Assembly (NCBI GenBank): GCA_900660155.1
Contig: CABFPE010000031.1
Coordinates: forward strand, 2,230,793 to 2,294,792
DNA: 64,000 nucleotides
Direction: 5' to 3'
Source: Hofstenia miamia
Lineage: Eukaryota; Xenacoelomorpha; Acoela; Hofsteniidae
Position numbers and translations under genes: made by a program. Positions 1 to 10,546 of this stretch are shown here, piece by piece; within the stretch, counting starts at the first letter, position 1, and the number at the start of each line of letters is the position of its first letter. The notes below the pieces were generated by a model. That model did no database searches, was not told where the DNA came from, and saw nothing but the letters and a program-made list of their open reading frames with translations.

Positions 1-587
1 CATTGTTGTTGAGGGACTGCTGTAGGAAACAAACGCAATGTGTATTTGCACGTTATGAATTTCACATGGTAATATCTAAATTAATGATTAATAAACAAGT
101 CAAATGAAGTGATAGATCACAGAATAAAAATAGCTTCCCAAAAAGTTTGAAATGCTTCAGGGTAGTTCTTTCATCAATGTGAAATTCCATTATACCGGCT
201 GTGAATAATCATACGTGTAGAAAGTTGCATGCTTTCATAGTCAATGTCAACATTTCATAGTTTTATCTATATCCCATTGTTCAAATGTCAAAATGTAACA
301 AATTATATAAACGGTACAACCATGTAAAATTCCATTATGCTGCTGTGTGTACAAAGTTGCACTTCTTAACAGACAATGTTAACATTGCGTAATTTTTTAT
401 CTATATCCTATTGTTCAAATTTCAAAGTGTATCCAATCGTAAAGATTGTTATCTACCAAACATAAAAGTCAAATCACTTTAACAATTAAATAAAACATTT
501 TAAAATCATAAAAAATAGAATTTTTTGCAAGTTGAAAAAAAATCTCAATTATTATTACATGCTTACCCAATTTATACACTTATTTCA
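1..587. repeat. AT-rich flank with a diverged tandem duplication
   Basis: No gene seen. Positions about 176-300 and 322-434 are two diverged copies of the same stretch: both carry an 'attccattat' block, then 'aaagttgca', then 'tctatatcc.attgttcaaat' in the same order. This is an imperfect direct duplication of roughly 120 bp. The remainder is simple AT-rich sequence. Confidence 0.5.
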
Positions 588-1509
588 ATTAAAATTGCTA
601 CAAAACTAAAATATTAATAAAGTAAAATAATCTATCAATCAACGTCTCTTGTAGAAATGAAATAAATATTTTTTCAATATGTTTTTCTCGTTAAATTCAA
701 TAGTAAAATATTTGCAAAAATTATTGATAATATTTATATTACTGTCGTTAATTGGTAATTAACGTTTATTGATATATATATATATATACATTTAAAAATA
801 TTAAATAACTTATTTATTTTACATTTCAAAAAATTTTATCAGTGTCTTTGATATTAAGAGTTAAATAAATACTGCTAGTATAATTGAAATGAATGAAGAT
901 GATAATAATAATAGTATTACTGTCAAATTAACATTGGTAATAAAAATATTCTTATCGCCTTCACCAACTAGTGTATTTATTTTTGTAAAACATGGTAAAA
1001 ATAATTGAAATATTAATTATTCTATATGCATTTACATGTAACACATTTTAAAAATAAATTTCCTTTTTGTGATTTGTTTTTGCCTTTTTGAACAAAATTA
1101 CTTGCCTTTGAGATATTTTCTTTTCCTTTTTTGTGATTTTTTTTGCCTTTTCGAACAAAATTACTTGCCCTTGGGATATTTTTTTTTGCTTTTTGTAATT
1201 TGTTTTTGCTTTTCGAACAAAATTACTTGCTTTTTGGATTTTATTTTTCTTTTTGTGATTTGTTTTCCTTTTCAAACAAAATTACTTGCCTTTGGGATAT
1301 TTTCTTTTCCTTTTTCGTGATTTTTTGCCTTTTCGAACAAGATTACTTGCCTTTGGTATATTTTCTTTTCTTTTTTGTGATTTGTTTTTGCGATTTGGCA
1401 CAATAATATCTTTAAATAGTTATAAATTTTAAACATTAGGAATTTACCACATGTTTCTTAAATCGAGTTTTTAAAGGTATATAAAGATCGTTGCTAACAT
1501 TATTCCTGA
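588..1509. repeat. Left arm, long inverted repeat (outer part)
   Basis: The sequence from the 'aattaaaattgctac' boundary to 'taaagatcgttgctaacat' reappears as its reverse complement at 11072-11758, including the 'gttaattggtaattaacg' block, a TA run and the 'cagtgtctttgatattaagag' block. The arms differ mainly in the number of units of a 60-bp minisatellite (1060-1391 here, about one unit on the right). It carries no gene; the reading frames through it are translations of the minisatellite. Confidence 0.75.
1060..1391. repeat. Minisatellite, about five 60-63 bp units
   Basis: Five consecutive units plus a partial one, each built as 'tttttgtgatttgttttt', 'gccttttcgaacaaaa', 'ttacttgcctttgggat', 'attttcttttcc'. 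The units differ by a few substitutions and 1-3 nt indels. The right inverted arm at 11194-11285 has about one unit, so the array expanded or contracted after the arms separated. Confidence 0.85.
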
Positions 1510-1706
1510 CCTGTGCATTTATGTATTGANTGCACGTCAAGTTTCTTAAAAAAAGCATCTTTTATATCAGTGAATAATATAATTGCATAATTTAGATGAC
1601 TCATTATAAATGCANGGAATTTACCACATGTTTCTTAAATCGAGTTTTTAAAGGTATATAAAGATCGTTGCTAACATTATTCCTGACCTGTGCATTTATG
1701 TATTGA
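1439..1706. repeat. 91-bp direct duplication across two single Ns
   Basis: Positions 1439-1529 and 1616-1706 are the same 91 bp. They flank single N characters at 1530 and 1615. The 84-nt piece between the Ns (1531-1614) is nearly identical to 3181-3264 inside the LINE to the right. This looks like a contig patch in an assembly, not a biological tandem repeat. Confidence 0.8.
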
Positions 1707-1858
1707 TCTACAAAGTGGAAAATGAAACTCCAAATTTCTAAACTCAAAACAAAACGCTTTCATGCTATACACTGCTTTACAATGTTAAAAGCATTAACAT
1801 TCGCATTTTTCTTCAGTCAATGAGTAATTTTTGATAATCATAAATGAATACATAATGC
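1693..1858. repeat. Left arm, long inverted repeat (inner part)
   Basis: From 'tgcatttatgtattgatc' to the gap, this is the reverse complement of 9198-9356, sharing the 'acaaagtggaaaatgaaact' block and the 'taatttttgataatc' block. It continues the inverted pairing of the outer arm (588-1509 with 11072-11758). The right arm has about 1.7 kb more sequence between its two blocks. Confidence 0.7.
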
Positions 1859-2858
1859 NNNNNNNNNNNNNNNNNNNNNNNNNNNNNNNNNNNNNNNNNN
1901 NNNNNNNNNNNNNNNNNNNNNNNNNNNNNNNNNNNNNNNNNNNNNNNNNNNNNNNNNNNNNNNNNNNNNNNNNNNNNNNNNNNNNNNNNNNNNNNNNNNN
2001 NNNNNNNNNNNNNNNNNNNNNNNNNNNNNNNNNNNNNNNNNNNNNNNNNNNNNNNNNNNNNNNNNNNNNNNNNNNNNNNNNNNNNNNNNNNNNNNNNNNN
2101 NNNNNNNNNNNNNNNNNNNNNNNNNNNNNNNNNNNNNNNNNNNNNNNNNNNNNNNNNNNNNNNNNNNNNNNNNNNNNNNNNNNNNNNNNNNNNNNNNNNN
2201 NNNNNNNNNNNNNNNNNNNNNNNNNNNNNNNNNNNNNNNNNNNNNNNNNNNNNNNNNNNNNNNNNNNNNNNNNNNNNNNNNNNNNNNNNNNNNNNNNNNN
2301 NNNNNNNNNNNNNNNNNNNNNNNNNNNNNNNNNNNNNNNNNNNNNNNNNNNNNNNNNNNNNNNNNNNNNNNNNNNNNNNNNNNNNNNNNNNNNNNNNNNN
2401 NNNNNNNNNNNNNNNNNNNNNNNNNNNNNNNNNNNNNNNNNNNNNNNNNNNNNNNNNNNNNNNNNNNNNNNNNNNNNNNNNNNNNNNNNNNNNNNNNNNN
2501 NNNNNNNNNNNNNNNNNNNNNNNNNNNNNNNNNNNNNNNNNNNNNNNNNNNNNNNNNNNNNNNNNNNNNNNNNNNNNNNNNNNNNNNNNNNNNNNNNNNN
2601 NNNNNNNNNNNNNNNNNNNNNNNNNNNNNNNNNNNNNNNNNNNNNNNNNNNNNNNNNNNNNNNNNNNNNNNNNNNNNNNNNNNNNNNNNNNNNNNNNNNN
2701 NNNNNNNNNNNNNNNNNNNNNNNNNNNNNNNNNNNNNNNNNNNNNNNNNNNNNNNNNNNNNNNNNNNNNNNNNNNNNNNNNNNNNNNNNNNNNNNNNNNN
2801 NNNNNNNNNNNNNNNNNNNNNNNNNNNNNNNNNNNNNNNNNNNNNNNNNNNNNNNNNN
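1859..2858. other. Assembly gap of exactly 1000 N
   Basis: A run of exactly 1000 N, likely a placeholder length. The 3' end of the LINE at 2859-6900 and more of the left inverted arm may lie inside it. Confidence 0.95.
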
Positions 2859-2889
2859 AATAAATTTTAATTTGTTTCTTAAAACCCCT

Positions 2890-3895
2890 TAGTTTTTCAA
2901 TATTCTTTATCTCTTAGATAATGAATTCCATGTTCTGATAGAGGTATTAATAAATGATTCTTTCAAGACTTTTTTTCTGTACTAAATGCAGGAAAAATGT
3001 TTTGATCTGGAGTTTTGTTTATGAATAAAACCAGGCATTGAAATCGTATTATAAGGTGATAAGTTCTTGATGAGTTTAAAAAATGTCAACATAGTATTCA
3101 AAATGACAAGCCGTCTTGGAAAAAGGATTGATTTGGAAATGTAGTCCTTTTTCTTTGAGACATTAAGTGCTTATTTCAATTGCACATCAAGTTTCTTAGA
3201 AAAAGCATCTTTTATATCAGTGAATAATATATTTGCCTAATTTAGATGACTCATTATAAATGCATGAAAAAATTGAATTATTGCACAAGCTGGTAATTGC
3301 ATTACTATCATTGACATGTTTCTTATACCAATGGCTAATTTTCGAACTATTGCATTAATGTGAGATTCAAAATTTAGCTTAGAATCAAAAATTACTCCTA
3401 GGTACTTGAAATTATCTACAGTCGGGATGCTAGTATTATTGACATTAAGGGTTAAGGTTGAAACATCGTGAGTATTTTTAGTAGGCTGCAAAATACAAAA
3501 TTCAGTTTTATCNAAGCTGGTAATTGCATTACTATCATTGACATGTTTCTTATACCAATGGCTAATTTTCGAACTATTGCATTAATGTGAGATTCAAAAT
3601 TTAGCTTAGAATCAAAAATTACTCCTAGGTACTTGAAATTATCTACAGTCGGGATGCTAGTATTATTGACATTAAGGGTTAAGGCTGAAACATCGTGAGT
3701 ATTTTTAGTGGGCTGCAAAATACAAAATTCAGTTTTATCTTCATTTATAAGCAACCTGTGCATCCTGAAATACGTACATAATTTGTTACAATTTAATGCT
3801 ATCGATTCAATTGCCATGTGCATGGATTTATTATCGCTGAATATGCATGTATCATCGGCGTATTGAATTAAATTACAATCAGTTGTCATATGCAT
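2890..3895 (-). pseudogene. LINE reverse transcriptase, catalytic C and tail part
   Basis: The minus frame from 3895 gives the RT catalytic box (QYADDTCIF), the thumb-side segment with FKYLGVIFD, and a tail ending in FHAFIMSHLN. The tail continues to about 2890 by similarity to the independent 3' fragment at 10547-11038. The segment 3287-3512 is repeated as 3514-3739 around a single N at 3513, which duplicates about 75 residues. That duplication is most simply an assembly artefact. It is the C-terminal half of the RT of the LINE whose upstream pieces lie at 4770-6885. Confidence 0.85.
3287..3739. repeat. 226-bp direct duplication around a single N
   Basis: 3287-3512 and 3514-3739 are the same 226 bp apart from isolated substitutions, for example ggttaaggttg versus ggttaaggctg. 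They flank the lone N at 3513. They probably represent two haplotypes or two overlapping contig ends that were abutted and not merged. Confidence 0.85.
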
Positions 3896-4000
3896 ATCGT
3901 TTACGTATATACTGAAAAGAAGGGGACCAAGAATTGTTCCTTGAGGAACACCATTATTAACAGGTAGTCAATCTGAAAAAAACATCGCTAATCTTTAAGC

Positions 4001-4760
4001 GGGTGCCACACGGTTAGTCTTTTGACTATAGTCAAAATTGCGGTTTTGCATTCTTTTGTTTACTAGTCAAAAAATTTGACTAATAGTCAAAAGAGGTTTC
4101 TGAGTAAATTGCATTGCATGTGATTGTATAAAAATTACTAAGTGGAGTCGCTATAATTTTAATTTTATTTCAACTGTAGGTGACGGGAAAACATTTCGGA
4201 TGATGTATTAAATAGGCCTCATAGTCTACGCTCACGAATGTGTATTGAATAGTTAATTGATCACTCATAAACAAGCGCATATGTAAAGAATTATGTAAAC
4301 ATTTATCCCAATTAGCAGGTTGCAATCTTTATAGAAAATTCAAAATAGCTACGCAATCAACTAGCATTTGAAATTGAAACAGCTCTCTCTCTCCAATGGA
4401 ATTGGGTTTAAAAACACGCTAAAGCAATTTCAACAAGTTGTTTGTTTGCGCCTATCTTAATGGCCATGATCTTAATTATATTGTTTATTTATTAATGACA
4501 TTTTAAGATGAAAGTTCAAAGTTATTTAAATTCAAAATTCCCATTTTCTTTCAAAATTACAATAAGTTGACTATTCGGGGGTGCCACACGGTTAGTCTTT
4601 TGACTAATAGTCATTTTCAAATAGAACAATTTCTATTTTAAAATTTGACTAATCGTAAACCGCAAAAGTGACTTTTTGGGGGTGCCACACGGTCAGTCTT
4701 TTGACTATAGTCAAAAAAGTTTTTTTACTATAGACAAAAGACTAATCGTGTGGCACCCCC
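4001..4760. mobile_element. MITE (nested or tandem) inserted in the LINE
   Basis: The left end 'gggtgccacacggttagtc' (4001) pairs with its inverse 'gactaatcgtgtggcacccc' ending at 4760. Two further direct copies of the terminus start at 4577 and 4678, and the last 83 bp (4678-4760) form an almost perfect fold-back by themselves. This suggests one MITE inserted into another of the same family. It interrupts the LINE reverse transcriptase between motifs A and B. No coding capacity. The target duplication is short or degraded and could not be fixed. Confidence 0.75.
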
Positions 4761-4769
4761 TTTACTCTC

Positions 4770-5848
4770 TGATATCTATGCTTCAAATAACTAGTTAACA
4801 AATTTCTGCTATTATAAGAAAATCCCATATGTGATAATTTTTTCTATAAGTATGCTATGATTAATAGAATCAAAAGCTTTAGAAAGGTCTAAGCAAGCAA
4901 TAGCAACGAATTTATTTGCATCAAGTGAAGATCTCCAATTCTCTGTAACTTTTAAAATTGAGTATTTGACAAAAGATTATATTTATTTAGGTGTTCTGTT
5001 ATTTGATCGTGCAATAATTTCTCGAATATTTTGCTTATTGGAGATGTTATCGAAATTGGTCTATAATTTTGCGCAAAGTACAGGATCGTTTTTCTTAAAA
5101 ATGGGAGTAACATGAGTAGTTTTTAAATAATCCGGAAAGTAATTATTTCGTATGCATTCGTTAAATATATAATTTAAGGGACTAGCAATCGCATGTGCAG
5201 TGACTTTAAGTGCCCATGAAGGAATGTTGGAAGGCCCACTTGATTTGTTGGACTTAAGCTTGTGAATTGCTTTTAATGTTTCTAAACCTGTTGTAAAACG
5301 GAAAGAAAATTCGGATTGAAAAAATTTAGGCGAATTATTTTCATACTTAACAGTTGGACCATTGTATTTTCCTAGGTTAATAAAAGTCTGATTTAATTCG
5401 TTAGAAATTTCATAGGTATCTGTGATGATTTTCCCAGTTTCATTTTTGATAGAATTAATACAATTTGATTTAGATTTCTTACTATTACTGATATCATGAA
5501 TAAGTTTCCACTTTGACTTTTGATTTGGCAAACGAGCGTATTCATTTCTAATGTATTCATTGAACGCCTTGCGATTTGCAATATTGGATAAATTTCTAGC
5601 TTTTTTATATGCAACAAAATTTCTATGAGTTTTGAAAGTTCTAAATAATCTATATGCGATATTTTTTCACGAATCAATGTTTTGCAAAATTCATTTATCC
5701 ATGGTTTACTATGCGTAGATGTGTGCGAAATGCTTTTATGATTTGATTGAATCATAATTTTCATTTCTGGACAAAATTTACTTAGATAAAATTCAAAAAT
5801 TTCTAAAAAATGTATCAACATTGTATTTGCATTTGGGGCAGTATACAC
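4770..5848 (-). pseudogene. LINE linker and N-terminal half of RT
   Basis: Two overlapping minus frames (5848-5393 and 5531-5061) join by a frameshift near 5450. They encode a linker with WINEFCKTLIREK, then an RT finger region with LKSNKSSGPSNIP and HVTPIFKKND. Below 5061 the frame continues with RPISITSPISKIFEKLL and RT motif A LDLSKAFDSINH before it hits the MITE at 4760. It carries several stops and is non-functional. Confidence 0.85.
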
Positions 5849-5886
5849 AGGAAGCCAGTTTTCTGAAGAAATTGCCGATTTAAGAT

Positions 5887-5905
5887 CTGTCTCTTATACA
5901 CATCT
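5887..5905. other. Tn5/Nextera mosaic-end adapter sequence (artefact)
   Basis: Positions 5887-5905 read ctgtctcttatacacatct, a 19/19 match to the reverse complement of the Tn5 mosaic end used in Nextera libraries. It falls exactly where the LINE reading frame breaks between the endonuclease (5906-6301) and the linker (5848-5393). The coding frame resumes on the other side when most of the 19 nt is ignored. This is adapter carried into the assembly. Confidence 0.9.
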
Positions 5906-6640
5906 ATTTTCACGGATTTTTATCCACTTTGTGACATTATTCGAAGACGATTCAGATTTAGAAAACTCAATACATGTAATGCAGTGGTTAGAAAAAGGGC
6001 ATTCAGATGAGTAAAAACTATATGATGCATTATTTGTTTCGGCGAGCACAATGTAATCAATTAGCGTGGTACTTGATGATGTGATTCTAGTCGGCAGTGT
6101 TGCGTTAGCCAATTTTAAATTGAAAGCATTTAATATTAGGTCAATTTTGCACTGTTCATTAGTGTTAAAGTAATTTAGGTTCCAGTCTCCAAGTAGCATT
6201 AAATCTTTATTTTCAGAACAAGCTAAAGATAATTCCTCTTCTAATTGCTGAATAAATAGATTAGCAAATTTCTTGTTTGGACAGTTAGATACATTTAACA
6301 ACTGTTTTTTAAATTAAGAATTTTTTATTGGATTATTAATATCTACCCATAGACTTTCAAAATTAGATGTTAGATTATTCCCAATATCATTGCGTTGTTT
6401 TGGATTAAATGACTTTGGTATTAGAAATAGAACTCCACCACCTTTTGTTTTACCTAATGGATTGCTGGATAATCTGTCTCTCCTAAATACTGTATATTTT
6501 TCGCTGTTAAAAGACCACATACTATCAAGATCGTCAATTTTTAACCAAGTTTCCGAAATAGCTAAGATGACATCATTTTTAAAGCTTGAAATTAATTGTT
6601 TATATTCAACATTTTTCCTGCTAAGATTTTGAAAGTTCAA
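5906..6640 (-). pseudogene. LINE APE-type endonuclease domain
   Basis: Two minus frames cover the domain. The first (6640-6314) has the N-terminal part with ISETWL (the catalytic E of APE-like endonucleases), a FRRDR motif and GGGVLFLIP. The second (6301-5906) has LLGDWNLNY (the GDxN motif), a TLIDYIV motif and a terminal SNHCITCIEF segment, where families usually have S-D-H. A short frameshift separates the two frames. In an intact LINE this domain nicks target DNA for target-primed reverse transcription. Inactive here. Confidence 0.85.
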
Positions 6641-6885
6641 ATGTAAGTAGTTACAGAATGTGTGATTCCATTTAGCTTTTTAAAAAAAGATTCGAAAGTT
6701 AAAATCGGGCCTGGATTTGTTTCAATACCATATACAGTTAATAAAAAGAAATATATAATAGCAGTTATTAGTTTCTTTTTAATGCTGATAACAATAGCGA
6801 AAACGGGATTGATCGAAATAACAAAATTTTTACTTTTACTAAAAAAAGATGCTTTATGGATATGAAGATAGAAAGGTATTGGCAA
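6637..6885 (-). pseudogene. LINE ORF N-terminus with 2A-like motif
   Basis: From the ATG at 6885 the minus frame gives about 60 residues with a hydrophobic run (AIIYFFLLTVY) directly followed by GIETNPGP (6706-6729). The NPGP core after a hydrophobic stretch is the signature of the 2A-like ribosome-skipping peptides known at the N-terminus of some non-LTR retrotransposon ORFs. The canonical Asp before the I/V-E pair is absent (Tyr-Gly-Ile-Glu), so activity of this copy is doubtful. After about 20 more residues the frame shifts into the endonuclease. Confidence 0.7.
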
Positions 6886-6930
6886 AATTGAATCGAATTC
6901 ACAAGTGTTATGAGTACCAATGAGATATAT

Positions 6931-9197
6931 AACGGCAAATAGTAAAATAGTTAAATGATTTAAGCAATATTTTGTAAATTAGGTATTAAAACAAATTAGG
7001 AACATTTTCTAAACACGAGATAGTGTGATATATTTATAATTATAGAAATAAATAGCGTAAATTACAATTATCAGTATCAGATAAAATGAAATAAATACTT
7101 CTTCAAGGCGTTTTACTCATTGTATTCAAATATAAAATATATATCTCGCAATATGTAGTTAGGAAAACCAGATTTTAACTCCATTTTCCCATTAAATGTT
7201 TTAAAGTCATATAGAGACTGAGATTTTTTCAAACAATATCCGACCTTGTTAGAGTTTCTAAAGCATAGCATTAGAGAGAATACCAATATATTTTGAATTT
7301 CCAAATATTTTGCCACTATTTGAGAGTCTAAAATATGTATTTTTATTACTAGATTTAGCTCCAGTTTTTGATGTATTGCTACTGGTTTTAATCCATCTGA
7401 CACTTTTCCTTTTGCTATGGTTTCACTAGTACATATTTTAACACAATTGACAAATATTCGTTTTGCATAACGTTTTGACTTTGCATACACAACCACTTTA
7501 CTTTTCTAAATGCATCGATCTCGAAATTATATTCTAAAAAACGCTAATAATAATCAAAATATGTGAAAGAAAAATGTGTAATATTTTAAGTTTTGTTTCT
7601 GAATTTATTTTCCCTACGATGCTTTCAGAATGATGTGTGATTAGAAACGCTTCCCCTTTAAAAAATTGATTTTCAACAAGTCTAATACAAATTTTGTTTT
7701 TTTGACAAAAATTATGAAATTTATAGTAATTCTGTCAGAAAAAAAATTTTACTGAAAATTGCTTTTGCAATTTCAGCAAAAGCATTTGCATACATGTGTA
7801 AAAATTGATTGACATGAGCTAATTGATGAGTCATAACCCGCAATTAATACATGAATAATGAGGAGGTGTGGCTAAAAGATGTGAATATTCATACATTACA
7901 TAGCCAAACTATAAATAATTTTAAAGTGTACGTTTGTAGTTTTCGACCAAAAAGGACTAGTATATTGAAATAATCGTATATTTTTGTTAATGAACTTGTT
8001 TTGTACACTGAATAATAGCAGTAGTATTAAATTTCATAAATTCTTGTTATTACCCAGAAATTGTTTTATATTTAACAAAATTTATATTGTATGTATATAT
8101 ATAAAAGGTATTTTGTATCCATATATACATATAGCTTTCTTAAACATCTAATAAAAGTCTTAATATGAGCGTCTTTACAAAGTTTTCCATTTATTTTTAA
8201 AAATAACTGACTTCACTTGAATCAAATAAACCTTTTTAAAATTGATGTACTAGCTTGAGAGAATAAAAAGTAACTTTTCATCATCATTTTATATTAATGA
8301 TGGAACTTGTGCCTGTATATAAATTTCATTTATTAAATTTTGTGTTAAATTACACTGGTCAACAAATTTTAATTTTTTTGTCTTTGGCAGACCATCTAGG
8401 AGTGTTTTCTGGGGTTTTGAAGGTCGCTGATTACGAATATAACATTGGTTTTGCCAGATTGGCTCTAGTTTAGAAGATACTGATAGCCCCAAATAAGCCT
8501 AATGTAGCATAATATACAATAAAATGACTTGATTCAACAAAGTTAAAAGAAAAACTAAAACATAAAACTCAATCAAGAAACTCGAATCATTTTATTAGAA
8601 ATTAGCTTCAAACTATTTGCCAAAACTGTAAAAGTAAATTCAGTCGCAACACTTTTGACAAAACGCAAGTGGACATTAAGCTCCACATTGATTTTAGCTT
8701 TAACTAACTCTTCACGCAGACGAAAGATTATTTATCACGTTTATTCATTTTTATTAATATAAAAATGTTTCTCTGCAAAGTTCGTCGCTACATTCATACA
8801 TAACATTCATTTATAAGCTTTTTTGTTACAGTATTTAATGTGTTTATTGAAGTTTATTGTATATATATTGTGTAATCTTTTCAATAAATAGTAAAGTTCA
8901 TCTTTAAACTACATAATGTAGTGTGTAGAATGTTTTAAAATGGGTATTATTCGCGATATTTAATAAAACACAAATATACAAACCATTAATGTTTCAAAAT
9001 ACAGAAACAAAATCTTAATATACAACAAAGAATAGTCAAATTTAAGTGTATGCACGTTTTTCTTTCTCGTTTTCGAAAGTTTATACTAAATTGTCATAAA
9101 ATTAGCATTTTGTTCATTGCCTATGACGAAAAAATGTCTTCATTTTGACACATTATTCAGATTTTACAATTTTTAATTGATTCATTTTGAAATGGCG
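6931..9197. other. Non-coding AT-rich stretch between LINE and right arm
   Basis: No gene recognised. A minus frame at 7113-7496 (127 codons) resembles no family I know and lacks a clear coding signature. A promoter-like cluster sits at 7784-7917. A (TA)-rich run lies at about 8085-8130. Otherwise nothing seen. Confidence 0.5.
7784..7917 (+). promoter_or_regulatory. Cluster of promoter-like motifs
   Basis: In order on the plus strand: octamer ATTTGCAT (7784-7791), AP-1-like TGAGTCAT (7827-7834), CACCC/KLF-like GGTGTGGC (7865-7872) and a TATA-like TATAAATA (7910-7917). Each motif is common by chance in AT-rich DNA; only the compact order is notable. No gene is recognised downstream, so it could be the promoter of the surrounding repeat or coincidence. 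Confidence 0.2.
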
Positions 9198-9356
9198 TTA
9201 TGTATTCATTTGCGATTATCAAAAATTACTCATTGACCGAAGAAAAATGCGAATGTTAACGCTTTAACATTGTAAAGCTGTGTATAGCATTGAAAGCGTT
9301 TTATTTTTAGTTTAGAAATTTGGAGTTTCATTTTCCACTTTGTAGATCAATACATA
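9198..9356. repeat. Right arm, long inverted repeat (inner part)
   Basis: Reverse complement of 1693-1858. It ends where 'agatcaatacataaa' gives way to 'ttcagtggcggctcacg', the apparent end of an inserted element. Confidence 0.7.
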
Positions 9357-9360
9357 AATT

Positions 9361-10546
9361 CAGTGGCGGCTCACGCATGCAATAGTTGGGCAAACAAATA
9401 TTTTTATGTAGCCAAATTAGTTTAAAATTTAAATCATGAAAAAAATTTTTTATCTGTAATATAATAGAAATATGATTAGTACTGCAGCTAATGATTTCGG
9501 TAACTTTTTCTCCTCTAATTGTTATTCTTGAATTTGTTGAAAAATTCTTTAAGCAGAAAATGATCATTCTATAAAATCCAATAGTTTGTTTTCATTCAAA
9601 TATTTTCAAAATATTGAAAAAGAACTTTCTCAATTTACAATTAAAGTCATGTTGATGATAGAAAACTTGAGATAAATTACAAAGTTTTGTCAGATTGAGA
9701 ATGTTAGAGTAGAAATTTATATCAGAAAATGGCAGCTGAGAGAGATCACATTTAAATTAAATTTTAAAAATTTACTAAATCTATGAAACCGTATTTGCAC
9801 AGGAATGTGAATCTAGTTTCCATTTGAATGAAGTTTATTTCAAAATATATTACACCTAAAATATCGGCATTATATTTGATTTTTTGAATTAATTGGTTCG
9901 CATATTCGTAGAAAAAATCGTCTTTCATTCACAATTTCTAATTTCTGTAAAGAAAAACAAATGACTACTGTTTTATATTTAAGAATATTTTACAAGGAAT
10001 CCGCGAGGTAAAAAATGCGAAAAAACTGTATATCAGATAAAGGAGCCTCACTCAAATATATTTCAGTTTCCAGTATTGCTTGAATAGAAAATTTTTCTGA
10101 TTGGTTTAAATAATAAATATCATGTCTACAAGGGTAATGTTTCAATTGAAGCAAGGAGCGGACTGCTTGCTTTGCCAGCTAAAGCTTCGTGCGAGGATTT
10201 GAAGAAAACGGATATAATTATGTTCTACATTCAATTCATATTATTACTTGATTGCTAAATGTTATAAATCAAACAATTTACTATTTGAAAATTTGCATAG
10301 ATATAAATTCAGGCAATTAAGAATAAAATTAATTTATTAAAAAATTATTGGACAAGCACTGCTTGCCTTGCTTACATAGATAAGATAAGAGATTCTATAT
10401 TCAGATAAATGTTTACAATTCAATAACTGATAATTTATCTGAATAGCGTCATAAATTACAAAAAAGTAACCAATCTACAAATCAACATACATTACAAAAA
10501 GTAACAATTCTTACAGGCTATGGATGAATTACTTTATATTGCTATT
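9361..10546. mobile_element. Probable hAT-type non-coding insertion, poorly bounded
   Basis: Begins with 'cagtggcggctcacg', the form of terminus seen on many hAT elements, and contains further 'gcaagcagt'-like blocks near 10150-10190 and 10350-10375. It belongs to the 1.7 kb (9357-11071) that separates the two blocks of the right inverted arm and has no counterpart in the left arm. No transposase reading frame found and no target duplication resolved. Confidence 0.35.

Larger units (their letters stand above)
2859..6930 (-). mobile_element. Decayed APE-class non-LTR retrotransposon (LINE)
   Basis: Read on the minus strand, from high to low coordinates: an N-terminal segment with a hydrophobic stretch and a 2A-like motif (6637-6885), an AP endonuclease-like domain (about 5905-6640), a linker, and a reverse transcriptase. 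RT motif A (LDLSKAFDSINH) falls near 4870-4920, motif B (NGVPQGTILGPLL) near 3925-3960 and the YADD catalytic box near 3855. A C-terminal tail runs down to 2890. The order EN-RT with YADD fits the CR1/L2/Jockey-type superfamily. The frame is broken by several frameshifts, a MITE at 4001-4760, an adapter-like insertion at 5887-5905 and an assembly duplication at 3287-3739, so this copy cannot encode a full protein. The 3' boundary is lost in the N gap. Confidence 0.9.

Noticed and set aside
1048-1406. Overlapping frames on both strands through 1.0-1.4 kb
   Set aside because: They translate a 60-bp minisatellite; their repeated K/N- or F/L-rich peptides are by-products.
1831-2892. 353-codon plus-strand frame
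   Set aside because: It consists almost entirely of the 1000-N gap.
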